Source: Listeria valentina (GTDB lineage: Bacteria > Bacillota > Bacilli > Lactobacillales > Listeriaceae). From it: a stretch of 62,836 nucleotides of DNA. Where the stretch lies: NCBI RefSeq assembly GCF_011800755.1, contig NZ_JAATJW010000009.1, forward strand, positions 1 through 62,836, read 5' to 3'. The notes below the pieces were generated by a model. The model worked only from the letters and a program-made list of their open reading frames with translations. It was not told where the DNA came from and made no database searches. Position numbers and translations under genes: made by a program. Positions 30,672 to 39,913 of the stretch are shown one piece after another (the first letter of the stretch is position 1; every line of letters starts with the position of its first letter).

Positions 30672-31631
30672 ATGGAATTAAAAGGACTACATCATGTTTC
30701 GATTTTCACTGAAAATGCAAGGAGAAACTTTGATTTTTATACAAAAGTATTGGGACTTCGCTTGGTGAAAAAAACAGTGAACCAAGATGATCCATATACG
30801 TATCATTTATATTATGCAGATGAAATTGGCAATCCAGGAACGACGGTCACTTTTTTTGAAGTGCCCAACATGGCGAGTAATCGCTTAGGTCGCAATCAAA
30901 TTTCGGCTCTGGGCCTCCGCGTTCCAAATGATGAGGCGCTTCAATTTTGGAAAAAACGATTGGATGAATTCCAAATTTTCCATAGCCCGATTGAAACGCG
31001 TTTCAACCGGAAGACCATGCGGTTGAAGGATCCAGATGGCTTATTGATTTGGCTTGTTTCGGATGAATTAAACGAAGGGGTTCAAGGCGGGAATCCTTGG
31101 AAGGAAAGTCCTGTTCCAACTGAGTATGCCATCACTGGACTTGGTCCCGTTAGGATTTCTGTTTTTAAGAAGGAAAGAACTGCGCAAATGCTTACGAAAA
31201 TACTAGGTTTCAAGAAAGTAGGCGAATACCAAGATGCAGGAAATTTGGTAACGGTATTCCAAACAGGGGAAGGTGGAACTGGCGCGGAAGTACATCTAGA
31301 AGAACGTGCGGATCTTCCAGAAAATAATTTAGGCGCCGGAGGGATTCATCATGTTGCTTTTCGAGTTGCAAATGATGATGAGATGATGGAGTGGATTGAG
31401 CGAATTTCGGATGCAAACTACCCGAATTCGGGTTATGTAGATCGCTACTATTTCCATTCACTTTATTTCCGTGAATCGAATGGGATTTTGATTGAACTTG
31501 CCACTGATGGGCCTGGTTTTAGAACAGATTTTGAGGTGGAACATGGCACTTATGTGGAATTGCCGCCAAAACTAGAAGCTCGTCGGGAAGAGATTTTGGG
31601 GCACCTTTCGCCACTTGATACCGATCAGTGA
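30672..31631 (+). CDS. Ring-cleaving dioxygenase-like protein, two VOC domains
   Basis: A 319-residue protein with two glyoxalase/vicinal-oxygen-chelate modules: residues about 4-130 (LKGLHHVSIFTENARRNFDF) and about 150-280 (GAGGIHHVAFRVANDDE). Histidines in LHHVS and IHHVA and glutamates in LIELATDG are positioned as Fe/Mn ligands. It belongs to the MhqO/MhqE-like group that detoxifies hydroquinones. Operon with the MarR gene. Substrate unproven. Confidence 0.85.
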   Translation: MELKGLHHVSIFTENARRNFDFYTKVLGLRLVKKTVNQDDPYTYHLYYADEIGNPGTTVTFFEVPNMASNRLGRNQISALGLRVPNDEALQFWKKRLDEFQIFHSPIETRFNRKTMRLKDPDGLLIWLVSDELNEGVQGGNPWKESPVPTEYAITGLGPVRISVFKKERTAQMLTKILGFKKVGEYQDAGNLVTVFQTGEGGTGAEVHLEERADLPENNLGAGGIHHVAFRVANDDEMMEWIERISDANYPNSGYVDRYYFHSLYFRESNGILIELATDGPGFRTDFEVEHGTYVELPPKLEARREEILGHLSPLDTDQ

Positions 31632-31642
31632 TTGGTAGATGA

Positions 31643-31671
31643 TTGACGAAAGAGTGTGATGGTGGTAGAAT
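31643..31671 (+). promoter_or_regulatory. Promoter of antitoxin RNA
   Basis: TTGACG (31643-31648), 17-bp spacer, TAGAAT (31666-31671) with extended TGG. No ORF with a ribosome site follows; the transcript would end at the terminator 60 bp on. Confidence 0.75.
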
Positions 31672-31677
31672 AATGAC

Positions 31678-31740
31678 AAAGAAATGGACATTTTGAAAAA
31701 TGAAAACCCCTCGCTGTTGCAGCAGCGAGGGGTTTTTATT
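31678..31740 (+). ncRNA. Candidate antitoxin small RNA (RNA II of Fst-type system)
   Basis: A predicted RNA of about 63 nt from the promoter at 31643-31671 to the terminator at 31703-31740. It contains TGGACATTTTGA (31685-31696), identical to the + strand over the toxin start codon (31854-31865), so the RNA is complementary to the toxin mRNA at its start codon and at the shared terminator. This is the arrangement of the pAD1 par (Fst) and SprA1-type modules. Expression is not shown. Confidence 0.7.
31703..31740. terminator. Shared bidirectional terminator of toxin and antitoxin RNAs
   Basis: Fourteen-pair perfect stem (31703-31716 with 31723-31736), A-rich on the left and T run on the right; stops both convergent transcripts. 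Confidence 0.85.
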
Positions 31741-31764
31741 TAGCTGGACATTGTCGCCTAGCTT

Positions 31765-31860
31765 TCATTTGTTGTTTTGCTTGTCCAGCATGTATTTGAA
31801 CCAAGCGATTCCGCATCCGACAAGAAGTGGAGCAATAAACTCTGAAAAGAAAGTGGACAT
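31765..31860 (-). CDS. Fst/SprA1-family type I toxin
   Basis: A 31-residue hydrophobic peptide with one transmembrane helix and a charged tail. FIAPLLVGCGIAWFKYML lines up with the IAPxxxGxxIAxFxxWL core of Fst-family peptides such as staphylococcal PepA1. The mRNA has a strong promoter, a ribosome site AAAGGAGG about 11 bases before ATG, and ends at the shared terminator. Known members insert in the membrane and halt growth. The start codon lies inside the repeat targeted by the antisense RNA. Not listed in standard ORF calls because of its length. Confidence 0.85.
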   Translation of the reverse strand: MSTFFSEFIAPLLVGCGIAWFKYMLDKQNNK

Positions 31861-31917
31861 TTTGACTAGAGCCTCCTTTCTTTAAAAAATTCGTCAAGAA
31901 AGATAGACGACGGATGT

Positions 31918-31945
31918 ATTATAGCATCTGCTTTTTTGCCGTCAA
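31918..31945 (-). promoter_or_regulatory. Toxin mRNA promoter
   Basis: On the minus strand TTGACG (31940-31945), 16-bp spacer, TATAAT (31918-31923) with extended TGC. Expected start near 31911, giving a 50-nt leader with a small hairpin before the ribosome site. Confidence 0.8.
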
Positions 31946-32073
31946 ATTGGGAAAAAGGGATTTTGACACTTCAGAAAAAGAGATAAATGGATGCAAAGGC
32001 TCATCCCCACTTTTAAATCAAAGAAAAGCGTGCTAAAATGAAGCGAAATGTTTTTTTCTAGGAGGATTTTTAG

Positions 32074-32718
32074 TTGGCATCTCAAAGTTTAAGGTTTTAT
32101 TTTGTGAGACATGGTAAGACGGAGTGGAATTTATCTGGGCAGATGCAAGGCTGGGGCGATTCACCGCTCGTTACAGAGGGGAAAAATGGTGCGATTGCTG
32201 TTGGCGAAGCGTTGCAAGATGTCAAGTTTAGAAATGCTTATGTGAGTCCGAGTAAGCGGACGCAGGAAACAGCAAAATATATTATTGGTTCGCGGAAGAT
32301 TCCTGTTCAGTTGATGGACGATTTTCGAGAAATGGGTTTTGGTTCTTGGGAAGGGGAATATATTAGTGATCTTGATGTGCGTTTTAAAGAAGCGCGCACG
32401 GAAATGCTTACTAGCCCAGCAACTTTTGATGCCAAGGAAAATGGCGGAGAAACGTTTTATGAATTAGAGGAGCGCGTTTTACGTGGCGTCGAAACGATTA
32501 TTCAGCAGGAGAAAAAAGGTGGGAATGTCTTGATTGTTTCACATGGCATGGCACTGACGCTGCTTTTATACGTGCTTTCTGGTGGCAAAATGAGTGACCA
32601 TAGAACGAAAGGGACACGAATTCTTAATACGAGTATTAGTGTTGTCGAATATCAAGATGGCAAGTTCCATATTTTAGATTTGAATAATACGAATCATTTG
32701 GATTCAGTTCGGGTTTAA
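32074..32718 (+). CDS. Histidine phosphatase family protein (phosphoglycerate mutase-like)
   Basis: A 214-residue member of the branch 1 histidine phosphatases. The FVRHGKTEWN motif (residues 10-19) holds the phospho-accepting histidine; SKRTQETAKYI, REMGFGSWEGE and VSHGMALTLLL supply the other catalytic residues. Likely a broad phosphatase (PhoE/CobC-like) rather than glycolytic mutase. Start TTG 32074 after AGGAGG. A TAAAAT -10 lies at 32034-32039. Confidence 0.87.
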   Translation: MASQSLRFYFVRHGKTEWNLSGQMQGWGDSPLVTEGKNGAIAVGEALQDVKFRNAYVSPSKRTQETAKYIIGSRKIPVQLMDDFREMGFGSWEGEYISDLDVRFKEARTEMLTSPATFDAKENGGETFYELEERVLRGVETIIQQEKKGGNVLIVSHGMALTLLLYVLSGGKMSDHRTKGTRILNTSISVVEYQDGKFHILDLNNTNHLDSVRV

Positions 32719-32719
32719 G

Positions 32720-32749
32720 AAGGTATCGGAAGGTACCTTTCTTTTTTTG
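32720..32749 (+). terminator. Phosphatase gene terminator overlapping MarR operator 1
   Basis: Six-pair stem (32720-32725 with 32734-32739) with T run; its right arm is half of the first AAGGTACCTT operator. Confidence 0.5.
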
Positions 32750-32797
32750 TTGACATTTTAATCAGGTACCTTTATAATGTTTTTTGTAAGGTACCTT
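32730..32797 (+). promoter_or_regulatory. MarR promoter with three GGTACC operators
   Basis: TTGACA (32750-32755), 17-bp spacer, TATAAT (32773-32778). AAGGTACCTT occurs at 32730-32739 and 32788-32797 and AGGTACCT at 32764-32771, placed upstream of, within and downstream of the promoter. Probable autorepression by the encoded MarR protein. Confidence 0.8.
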
Positions 32798-32824
32798 TCT
32801 ATTAAATTCATTGGAGGAATCATA

Positions 32825-33424
32825 ATGGAAAATCAAGATTTAATGAAACAATTTTTGAAGCTCGACAAACTGATGCACCGCTATCAAGGAATACGCATGC
32901 AGCAATTTGGTCCGATGGGAAATCCTTATCGTGGTCAAGGTCGTGTTCTGGCACTTCTTAAGATGCAGCCTGAAATTACGCAAAAAAAATTAGGCTTTTT
33001 ACTCGATATGAGAACACAGTCGCTTGGGGAGTTGCTTTCTAAACTCGAAAAACAAGAACTTATTACACGCGAACCATCTGAAGCGGATCGTCGTGTGATG
33101 AATGTTAAACTAACGGAAAGCGGCAAAGCACGTGCGGAAGAAATTGGACAAAACGATCAACAATCGGGTGAGTTGTTTGATTGCCTTTCAGACGAGGAAA
33201 AAGAACAACTCGCGGAATTATTGAATAAAGTCTCTAGTCATCTTGAAAGCTTGCATCAAGAACAAATGCAAAATTTTGCAGGATTTGATGGACCAGATAG
33301 AGAAATGCCGTTTGGATTTGGCGGTAGAATGGATCCGTCCAAAGCAGATTTGCGTGATTGGAAACACATGCACCGTAGACATCATCATTTCGGATTTGGT
33401 GGATTCCCTGGAGATTTTGAATGA
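32825..33424 (+). CDS. MarR-family regulator with His/Gly/Phe-rich tail
   Basis: A 199-residue regulator. Residues about 25-145 form the MarR winged-helix domain (ITQKKLGFLLDMRTQSLGEL; EPSEADRRVMNVKLTESG). The last 45 residues are unusual, with GFGGRM, HMHRRHHHFGFGGFPG, possibly metal-binding or disordered. Such tails occur in some MarR proteins of drug-efflux loci. ATG 32825 follows TTGGAGG. No transporter gene is next to it here; it seems monocistronic and self-regulated. Confidence 0.87.
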   Translation: MENQDLMKQFLKLDKLMHRYQGIRMQQFGPMGNPYRGQGRVLALLKMQPEITQKKLGFLLDMRTQSLGELLSKLEKQELITREPSEADRRVMNVKLTESGKARAEEIGQNDQQSGELFDCLSDEEKEQLAELLNKVSSHLESLHQEQMQNFAGFDGPDREMPFGFGGRMDPSKADLRDWKHMHRRHHHFGFGGFPGDFE

Positions 33425-33446
33425 TCTTAATAAGGAACTAAGTTAA

Positions 33447-33492
33447 AAAAGCAGCGAAACAAGAGGATTTCTCATTGTTTCGCTGCTTTTTG
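33447..33492 (+). terminator. Terminator after MarR gene
   Basis: Sixteen-pair stem (33447-33462 with 33475-33490) and T run. Confidence 0.85.
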
Positions 33493-33606
33493 TTTGGAAA
33501 TAGCTTATAATGAGGATATGGATAAGGTGTAAGTAGATTTTGATTGCACGTATCTCTTTTTTTATAGCAAACTAATTATTATAATCGATCAAATAAGGAG
33601 AAAATC

Positions 33607-34998
33607 ATGCCAATAAAGGAAGTTGTTTTAAAGCAAGTAAAAGAACCAGCAACTTTTCAAAATGTCGCGCCGACTTTTTTAACGGATGACACGATGAATA
33701 AAAGGAAGAGTCAATTGCTAAAGCGGATGAAAGAAGAGTCTTTTGATACGCTTGTGATTTATGCAGATAAAGAACACAGCAGTAATTTTGAATATTTAAC
33801 AGGTTTTATCCCGCGGTTTGAAGAAGGTTTATTAGTCGTGGAAAGCTCAGGAAGTTGCACGGCAATTTTAGGAAACGAAAACTTGAAATTAGCTCCTTTT
33901 TCGCGCACGCCAGTTGAACTCATTCATAGTCCGCTTTTCTCGCTTCCAAATCAGCCAATGGATAATGATGAAACACTAGAAGCTATTTTTGAAAAGCTAG
34001 GTTTCGCTAAGAAAAATAAAATTGGAATTGTCGGTTGGAAGATGTTCACAACGAAAGCAAGTGATTCGAGTAAGTTGTTTGATGTGCCACATTTTATCGT
34101 TCAAGCGCTCATGAATACAAAGTCAGCCCAAGCTGAAATGTATAATGCGGCTTATCTTATGATTGGTGAAGACGGGGTACGTACGGTAAACAATGCTAAC
34201 GAAATTGCTCACTACGAATATGGTGCCAATTTGGCTTCTCGCTGTATGTTAAATGCGATGAATCAAGTTGAAATTGGGAAAAAAGAATCGGAACTTGGAG
34301 CGGCTTTATCGGCTGAAGGGCAATATCACTCGGTTGTGACAATTGTGGCTACTGGAAAACGTTTCGAAATGGCGAATATTTATCCGACGCATAAACAAGT
34401 ACAATTAGCTGATCCGCTTTCTCTGACGGTAGGCTATAAAGGCGGTTTATCCAGTCGGAGCGGTTTTGTCATCAAAGAAGAAAAACAACTGCCGGAGAAC
34501 CAAAAGGATTATTTGGATAGAGTTGCGAAGCCTTATTTTCGTGCGGTAGTGAGTTGGCTAGAGGAGATCAAGATTGGGATGAAAGGAAAAGAACTATATC
34601 AACTTGTTGAAGAAACTTTTCCCAAAAAAGAGTATCACTGGCATTTAAATCCTGGGCATCTGGTTTCGGATGACGAATGGATGTCATCGCCGGTTTACAG
34701 TGACTCGAGTCAAATTTTGAAAAGCGGTATGATTTTTCAAATTGATATTATCCCATCTGTTGAAGGCTACACGGGCGTCAGTGCCGAAGAATGCGTGGCT
34801 CTAGCAGACGAAAGTTTGCAAGAAGTGATCAAGATGGAATATCCGGAACTTTGGGAGAGAATCTCTCTTAGAAAAAGTTATTTGAAGAATGAATTGAATA
34901 TTGAGCTCAGTCAAGATGTTATTCCACTTTCGAATACAGTGGCTTATATGCGACCGTTCTTTCTTGCTAAAGACTTGGCTTTTCAAGTGGGAAAATGA
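33607..34998 (+). CDS. M24 metallopeptidase-like protein, metal ligands apparently lost
   Basis: A 463-residue protein with creatinase-like N-terminal domain (about 40-180; FEYLTGFIPRFEEGLLVV) and a pita-bread M24 domain (about 190-450). In active aminopeptidases two aspartates occur as xDxGxxxxGYxxDxxR; here the matching stretch reads SLTVGYKGGLSSRSGF, with neither aspartate. A histidine (LNPGH) and glutamate (VSAEECV) remain. It may be a non-catalytic or altered member. Stands alone with its own ribosome site AAGGAG and a terminator after it. Confidence 0.7.
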   Translation: MPIKEVVLKQVKEPATFQNVAPTFLTDDTMNKRKSQLLKRMKEESFDTLVIYADKEHSSNFEYLTGFIPRFEEGLLVVESSGSCTAILGNENLKLAPFSRTPVELIHSPLFSLPNQPMDNDETLEAIFEKLGFAKKNKIGIVGWKMFTTKASDSSKLFDVPHFIVQALMNTKSAQAEMYNAAYLMIGEDGVRTVNNANEIAHYEYGANLASRCMLNAMNQVEIGKKESELGAALSAEGQYHSVVTIVATGKRFEMANIYPTHKQVQLADPLSLTVGYKGGLSSRSGFVIKEEKQLPENQKDYLDRVAKPYFRAVVSWLEEIKIGMKGKELYQLVEETFPKKEYHWHLNPGHLVSDDEWMSSPVYSDSSQILKSGMIFQIDIIPSVEGYTGVSAEECVALADESLQEVIKMEYPELWERISLRKSYLKNELNIELSQDVIPLSNTVAYMRPFFLAKDLAFQVGK

Positions 34999-35006
34999 CG
35001 TGAAAT

Positions 35007-35040
35007 AAACCGGATAAGATAACTTGTCCGGTTTGTTTAG
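35007..35040 (+). terminator. Terminator after M24-like gene
   Basis: Twelve-pair stem with one G-U (35007-35018 with 35023-35034); the T run is weak. Confidence 0.6.
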
Positions 35041-35067
35041 TGGGAAAATAAGTTTATGTAAAATGAT

Positions 35068-35097
35068 ATGTGAAAAATGTAACAATCATGTTATACT
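35068..35097 (+). promoter_or_regulatory. Reductase promoter with Rex-like site
   Basis: TATACT -10 at 35092-35097. ATGTGAAAAATGTAACAA (35068-35085) covers the -35 region and matches the Rex consensus TTGTGAAnnnnTTCACAA at most positions. A Crp/Fnr-type site is the alternative. Confidence 0.45.
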
Positions 35098-35131
35098 AAA
35101 AAAGGGAAAATTGAAAAACGGAGGGAACGTC

Positions 35132-36649
35132 ATGAAAAAGAAATGGTTAGTTGCGCTTAGTTTGATTTTGACGATAATTCTAGTAATTGCTGGTTGTGGG
35201 TCAAATGCTGACAAAGCAAAAGAAAAAAAGGTGAATAAGTCTGAGAAAACGGAAGCAAATTCAGGTGCATCGGAAGCAAGCTATACGGAGCTTAGTAAGT
35301 TAAAGGAAAAATATGATATTATCATCATCGGAGCTGGCGGCGCCGGAATGACTGCGGCCCTTGAAGCTAAAGAAAAGGGCATGAAGCCGGTAATTTTTGA
35401 AAAAATGCCTGTTGCAGGTGGGAATACGTCCAAAGCTTCTTCCGGGATGAATGCGTCTGAAACGAAATTTCAAAAGGAACAAGGAATTAAAGACAGCAAC
35501 GATCTTTTTTATGAAGAAACACTTGCAGGTGGACACGGAACGAATGATAAAGCGATGCTACGCTACTTTGTCGATCATTCTGCAAGCGCCATTGATTGGT
35601 TAGATGGGAAAGGAATTCGTTTAAACAATATCACGATTACAGGTGGAATGAATGAAAAACGGACGCACCGGCCAGAAGACGGATCAGCTGTCGGACAATA
35701 TCTTGTGGATGGGTTACTGAAAAATGTGAAGGAAGAACAAATTCCAATTTTTGTAAATGCCAATGTGGTTGATATCTTAGAAAAAGATGGCAAGGCAGAT
35801 GGTGTGAAAGTGCGTTTCAATGATACAAAGGAAAAAACGGTTCACAGTTCAGCGGTTGTTGTGACAACTGGCGGATTTGGTGCGAGCAAGGAAATGATCG
35901 AAAAAGCGCGACCGGATCTTAAAAATTATGTCACTACAAACCAAGAAGGAAGTACTGGCGATGGTATTAAGATGATCGAGAAACTTGGTGGAACAACGGT
36001 TGATATGGATCAAATTCAAGTGCATCCAACGGTACAACAGGATAAATCTTATTTGATTGGCGAAGCTGTCCGCGGGGAAGGTGCGATCCTTGTTGATAAG
36101 GATGGCAAACGGTTTGTAAACGAAATGGATACACGTGACAATGTAACGGCGGCTATCAATAAATTGCAAGACAAATCGGCTTATTTGATTTTTGATGCTG
36201 GCGTGAAAGATCGCGTGAAGGCAATCAAACAATATGAAGAAATGGGCGTTGTGAAAAAAGCGGATTCAGTCGATGCGTTAGCAAAAGAAATTGATATGTC
36301 AGCTGATACGCTGTCGGCTACTGTGGATACTTGGAACAAGTCGGTGAAAGATAAAAAAGACGCAGCATTTAAGCGAGCAACTGGGATGGATCATGATTTG
36401 TCGAAAGCGCCGTTTTATGCAATCAAAATTGGACCAGGGATTCACTATACGATGGGCGGCGTTAAAATCAATACGAATACCGAAGTTCTTAATAAGGATG
36501 GAAAGCCGATTCCGGGCTTGTTCGCAGCTGGAGAAGTAACAGGTGGCTTACACGGTGAAAACCGAATTGGTGGTAACTCGGTTGCGGAAATTATTATTTT
36601 TGGTCGTCAAGCGGGTGTGAAATCTGCTGAGTTTGTAGAGAAAAATTAA
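35132..36649 (+). CDS. Secreted lipoprotein flavin reductase, fumarate/urocanate reductase-like
   Basis: A 505-residue lipoprotein with signal peptide and lipobox (VIAGC, Cys about residue 22), a short charged linker, then the FAD-dependent flavocytochrome c fold: GAGGAGMTAALEA for FAD, NTSKASSGMNASE, and catalytic-region HGENRIGGNS near the C-terminus. L. monocytogenes has a similar outer-face fumarate reductase (Lmo0355) fed by flavin-based extracellular electron transfer; this is probably its relative. No FMN-binding heme-like domain is seen. ATG 35132 with GGAGGG. The Rex-like site suggests redox control. Confidence 0.85.
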   Translation: MKKKWLVALSLILTIILVIAGCGSNADKAKEKKVNKSEKTEANSGASEASYTELSKLKEKYDIIIIGAGGAGMTAALEAKEKGMKPVIFEKMPVAGGNTSKASSGMNASETKFQKEQGIKDSNDLFYEETLAGGHGTNDKAMLRYFVDHSASAIDWLDGKGIRLNNITITGGMNEKRTHRPEDGSAVGQYLVDGLLKNVKEEQIPIFVNANVVDILEKDGKADGVKVRFNDTKEKTVHSSAVVVTTGGFGASKEMIEKARPDLKNYVTTNQEGSTGDGIKMIEKLGGTTVDMDQIQVHPTVQQDKSYLIGEAVRGEGAILVDKDGKRFVNEMDTRDNVTAAINKLQDKSAYLIFDAGVKDRVKAIKQYEEMGVVKKADSVDALAKEIDMSADTLSATVDTWNKSVKDKKDAAFKRATGMDHDLSKAPFYAIKIGPGIHYTMGGVKINTNTEVLNKDGKPIPGLFAAGEVTGGLHGENRIGGNSVAEIIIFGRQAGVKSAEFVEKN

Positions 36650-36663
36650 GTGAAGTAAGGGAG

Positions 36664-36704
36664 ACCTCTTTTTCTTGCGGGAAGAAGGGGTTTTTGTTTT
36701 AGGC
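36664..36704 (+). terminator. Probable terminator after reductase
   Basis: Imperfect stem ACCTCTTT...AAGAAGGGGT with T run near 36690-36700. Confidence 0.45.
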
Positions 36705-36711
36705 ATATTAG

Positions 36712-36741
36712 TTGAAAGTTTTGGTCATTTATTCGTATACT
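36712..36741 (+). promoter_or_regulatory. Nitroreductase promoter
   Basis: TTGAAA (36712-36717), 18-bp spacer, TATACT (36736-36741). Confidence 0.6.
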
Positions 36742-36773
36742 TAAAACAATTTTGAAAGAAAGAAGTGTGTGTA

Positions 36774-37403
36774 ATGCGTAAAAACAATAATTTTGAAGAA
36801 ATTTTAACGGGAAGACGCTCTGTGCGTGTTTATGATGAGAAAGTGAAGATTTCTAAGCAAGAAATGAAGCAAATCCTTGAAGAAACAGTGCGTGCCCCAT
36901 CTTCAGTTAACATGCAGCCTTGGCGCTTTGTGATTGTGGAAAGCGATGAAGCGAAGGAAAAGCTTCGACCATTAGTTCGCTTTAATACGCGCCAAAATGA
37001 TACTTCCGCGGCGATGATTTTGATTTTTGGTGATTTAGAATGTTACGTTTATGGAGAAGAAATTTACAATCAGGCTTTTCAAGCGGGAAAAATCCCTGAG
37101 CAAATTAAAAATGAACAGCTAGAAACGATCATTCCGCTTTATGAGAGCCTTAGTAAAGAAGAAATGAGTCGCATTGTATCGATTGATGGAAGCCTTGCTG
37201 CGATGCAACTTATGCTTGTTGCACGCTCTTATGGCTACGATACAAATCCAATTGGTGGTTTTGAGCTCGACCGGCTAGCTGAAACTTTCGGGATGGATAA
37301 GAAGCGCTATCTTCCTGTCATGATTTTGTCCATTGGCAAAATGAAAGAGCCGGGTTATGAATCGGTTCGTTTGCCAATTGACAAAGTGGCTGAGTGGAAA
37401 TAA
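36774..37403 (+). CDS. Nitroreductase family protein
   Basis: FMN-dependent NAD(P)H oxidoreductase of 209 residues. LTGRRSVRVYDEK and RAPSSVNMQPWRF at the N-terminus bind FMN; SIDGSLAAMQLMLVARSYGYDT and IGGFELDRLAE are also typical. Natural substrate unknown; related proteins reduce quinones and nitro compounds. ATG 36774 is chosen over GTG 36765. A DUF1304 gene follows after 20 bp in the same operon. Confidence 0.9.
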   Translation: MRKNNNFEEILTGRRSVRVYDEKVKISKQEMKQILEETVRAPSSVNMQPWRFVIVESDEAKEKLRPLVRFNTRQNDTSAAMILIFGDLECYVYGEEIYNQAFQAGKIPEQIKNEQLETIIPLYESLSKEEMSRIVSIDGSLAAMQLMLVARSYGYDTNPIGGFELDRLAETFGMDKKRYLPVMILSIGKMKEPGYESVRLPIDKVAEWK

Positions 37404-37423
37404 ACAGGAAAAGAGGAGAACGG

Positions 37424-37789
37424 ATGTCGCTTATTTCGAGCATACTTTGCGTAATTGTCGCATTGGAGCACTTTTATATTTTTTACCTAGAAACGGTGGT
37501 GCCGGCTTCTACAAAAACAGCGAAGACTTTTCAACTACCACTTAGCTTTACGAAAGACAAGATGGTTCAAACACTCTTTAAAAATCAAGGAGTTTACAAT
37601 GGGCTGTTTGGAATCGGCTTACTATATGCCACTTTTGTATCAGAAAATGGCTTTGAAATTGCTACATTGTTCATTTGCTTTGTGATTATTGCTGCGCTTT
37701 ATGGCAGTATCACAAGTTCGGCTTCCATTTTGGTTAAACAAGGCGGGCCGGCAATTTTAGCGCTACTCAGTTTGATCATTTTCCATTAA
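37424..37789 (+). CDS. DUF1304 family membrane protein
   Basis: A 121-residue protein with four predicted membrane helices. The early IVALEHFYIFYLETVVPAST motif and NQGVYNGLFGIGL are the marks of DUF1304. Function unknown. GAGGAG precedes ATG 37424. Cotranscribed with the nitroreductase gene. Confidence 0.85.
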   Translation: MSLISSILCVIVALEHFYIFYLETVVPASTKTAKTFQLPLSFTKDKMVQTLFKNQGVYNGLFGIGLLYATFVSENGFEIATLFICFVIIAALYGSITSSASILVKQGGPAILALLSLIIFH

Positions 37790-37793
37790 AGTT

Positions 37794-37834
37794 AAAGCCG
37801 CAAGCTGCTTAATCAGCAACTTGCGGCTTTTTTT
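37794..37834. terminator. Bidirectional terminator
   Basis: Stem AAAGCCGCAAG...CTTGCGGCTTT with T run; between the convergent DUF1304 and GH1 genes. Confidence 0.85.
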
Positions 37835-37839
37835 AAGGT

Positions 37840-39327
<1,488 letters not shown>

Positions 39328-39444
39328 TTAAAGTATAGCCTTTTTCGCGCGGAATGAAAAGTAATAATTCACAAATTCGTCACACATAGCTCATGACTTT
39401 TGGTGTATAATCAGGAGAATCTTGTATGAAGGGAGACTGTTATT

Positions 39445-39870
39445 TTGGGTTTTTTAGAAGCTTATAAATCTTTTTGGCGAAATTACGCTAATTTTTCGGG
39501 GCGTGCATCACGGTCTGAATACTGGTTCGCCACTTTGTGGAATGGGATTATTACGATGGCTTATTACATAATAACGCTAGTTTTTGGACTTTCTACAGCT
39601 CTTGCTTTTGCATCAACAGGTGGGTCTGAGGCATCAAACCTTGTTGCGCTTGGCCCAATTCTATTTATTGGACTTATTTTCTGGCTTTATGCAATTGCCA
39701 TCATTGTTCCATCTGTGAGCTTACTAGTTCGCCGAATTCGAGACACAGGAAGAAGTCCGTGGATGATCTTTCTTGGTTTCATTCCACTTGTGGGTCCGAT
39801 TATTCTTTTTGTATTTACACTGTTACCAAGTGAGTATGCAGATTTTGATGCCGATCCATATGGCTATTAA
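39445..39870 (+). CDS. DUF805 family membrane protein
   Basis: A 141-residue protein with about four membrane helices. FWRNYANFSGRASRSEYW near the start and LLVRRIRDTGRSPWM are hallmarks of DUF805. Function unknown. Start TTG 39445 after AAGGGAG; a TATAAT lies shortly upstream. Confidence 0.88.
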   Translation: MGFLEAYKSFWRNYANFSGRASRSEYWFATLWNGIITMAYYIITLVFGLSTALAFASTGGSEASNLVALGPILFIGLIFWLYAIAIIVPSVSLLVRRIRDTGRSPWMIFLGFIPLVGPIILFVFTLLPSEYADFDADPYGY

Positions 39871-39872
39871 GA

Positions 39873-39908
39873 AAAAAACGAACGTGCCGCTCGGCACGTT
39901 CGCTTTTT
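39873..39908. terminator. Bidirectional terminator
   Basis: Stem 39879-39888 with 39893-39902, A and T runs on both sides; between DUF805 and the convergent HAD gene. Confidence 0.88.
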
Positions 39909-39913
39909 CATGA

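Noticed and set aside
31700-31885. Plus-strand 61-residue frame in the toxin region
   Set aside because: It lacks a ribosome site and is antisense to the Fst-like toxin and its terminator; the minus-strand peptide and RNA features explain the region.
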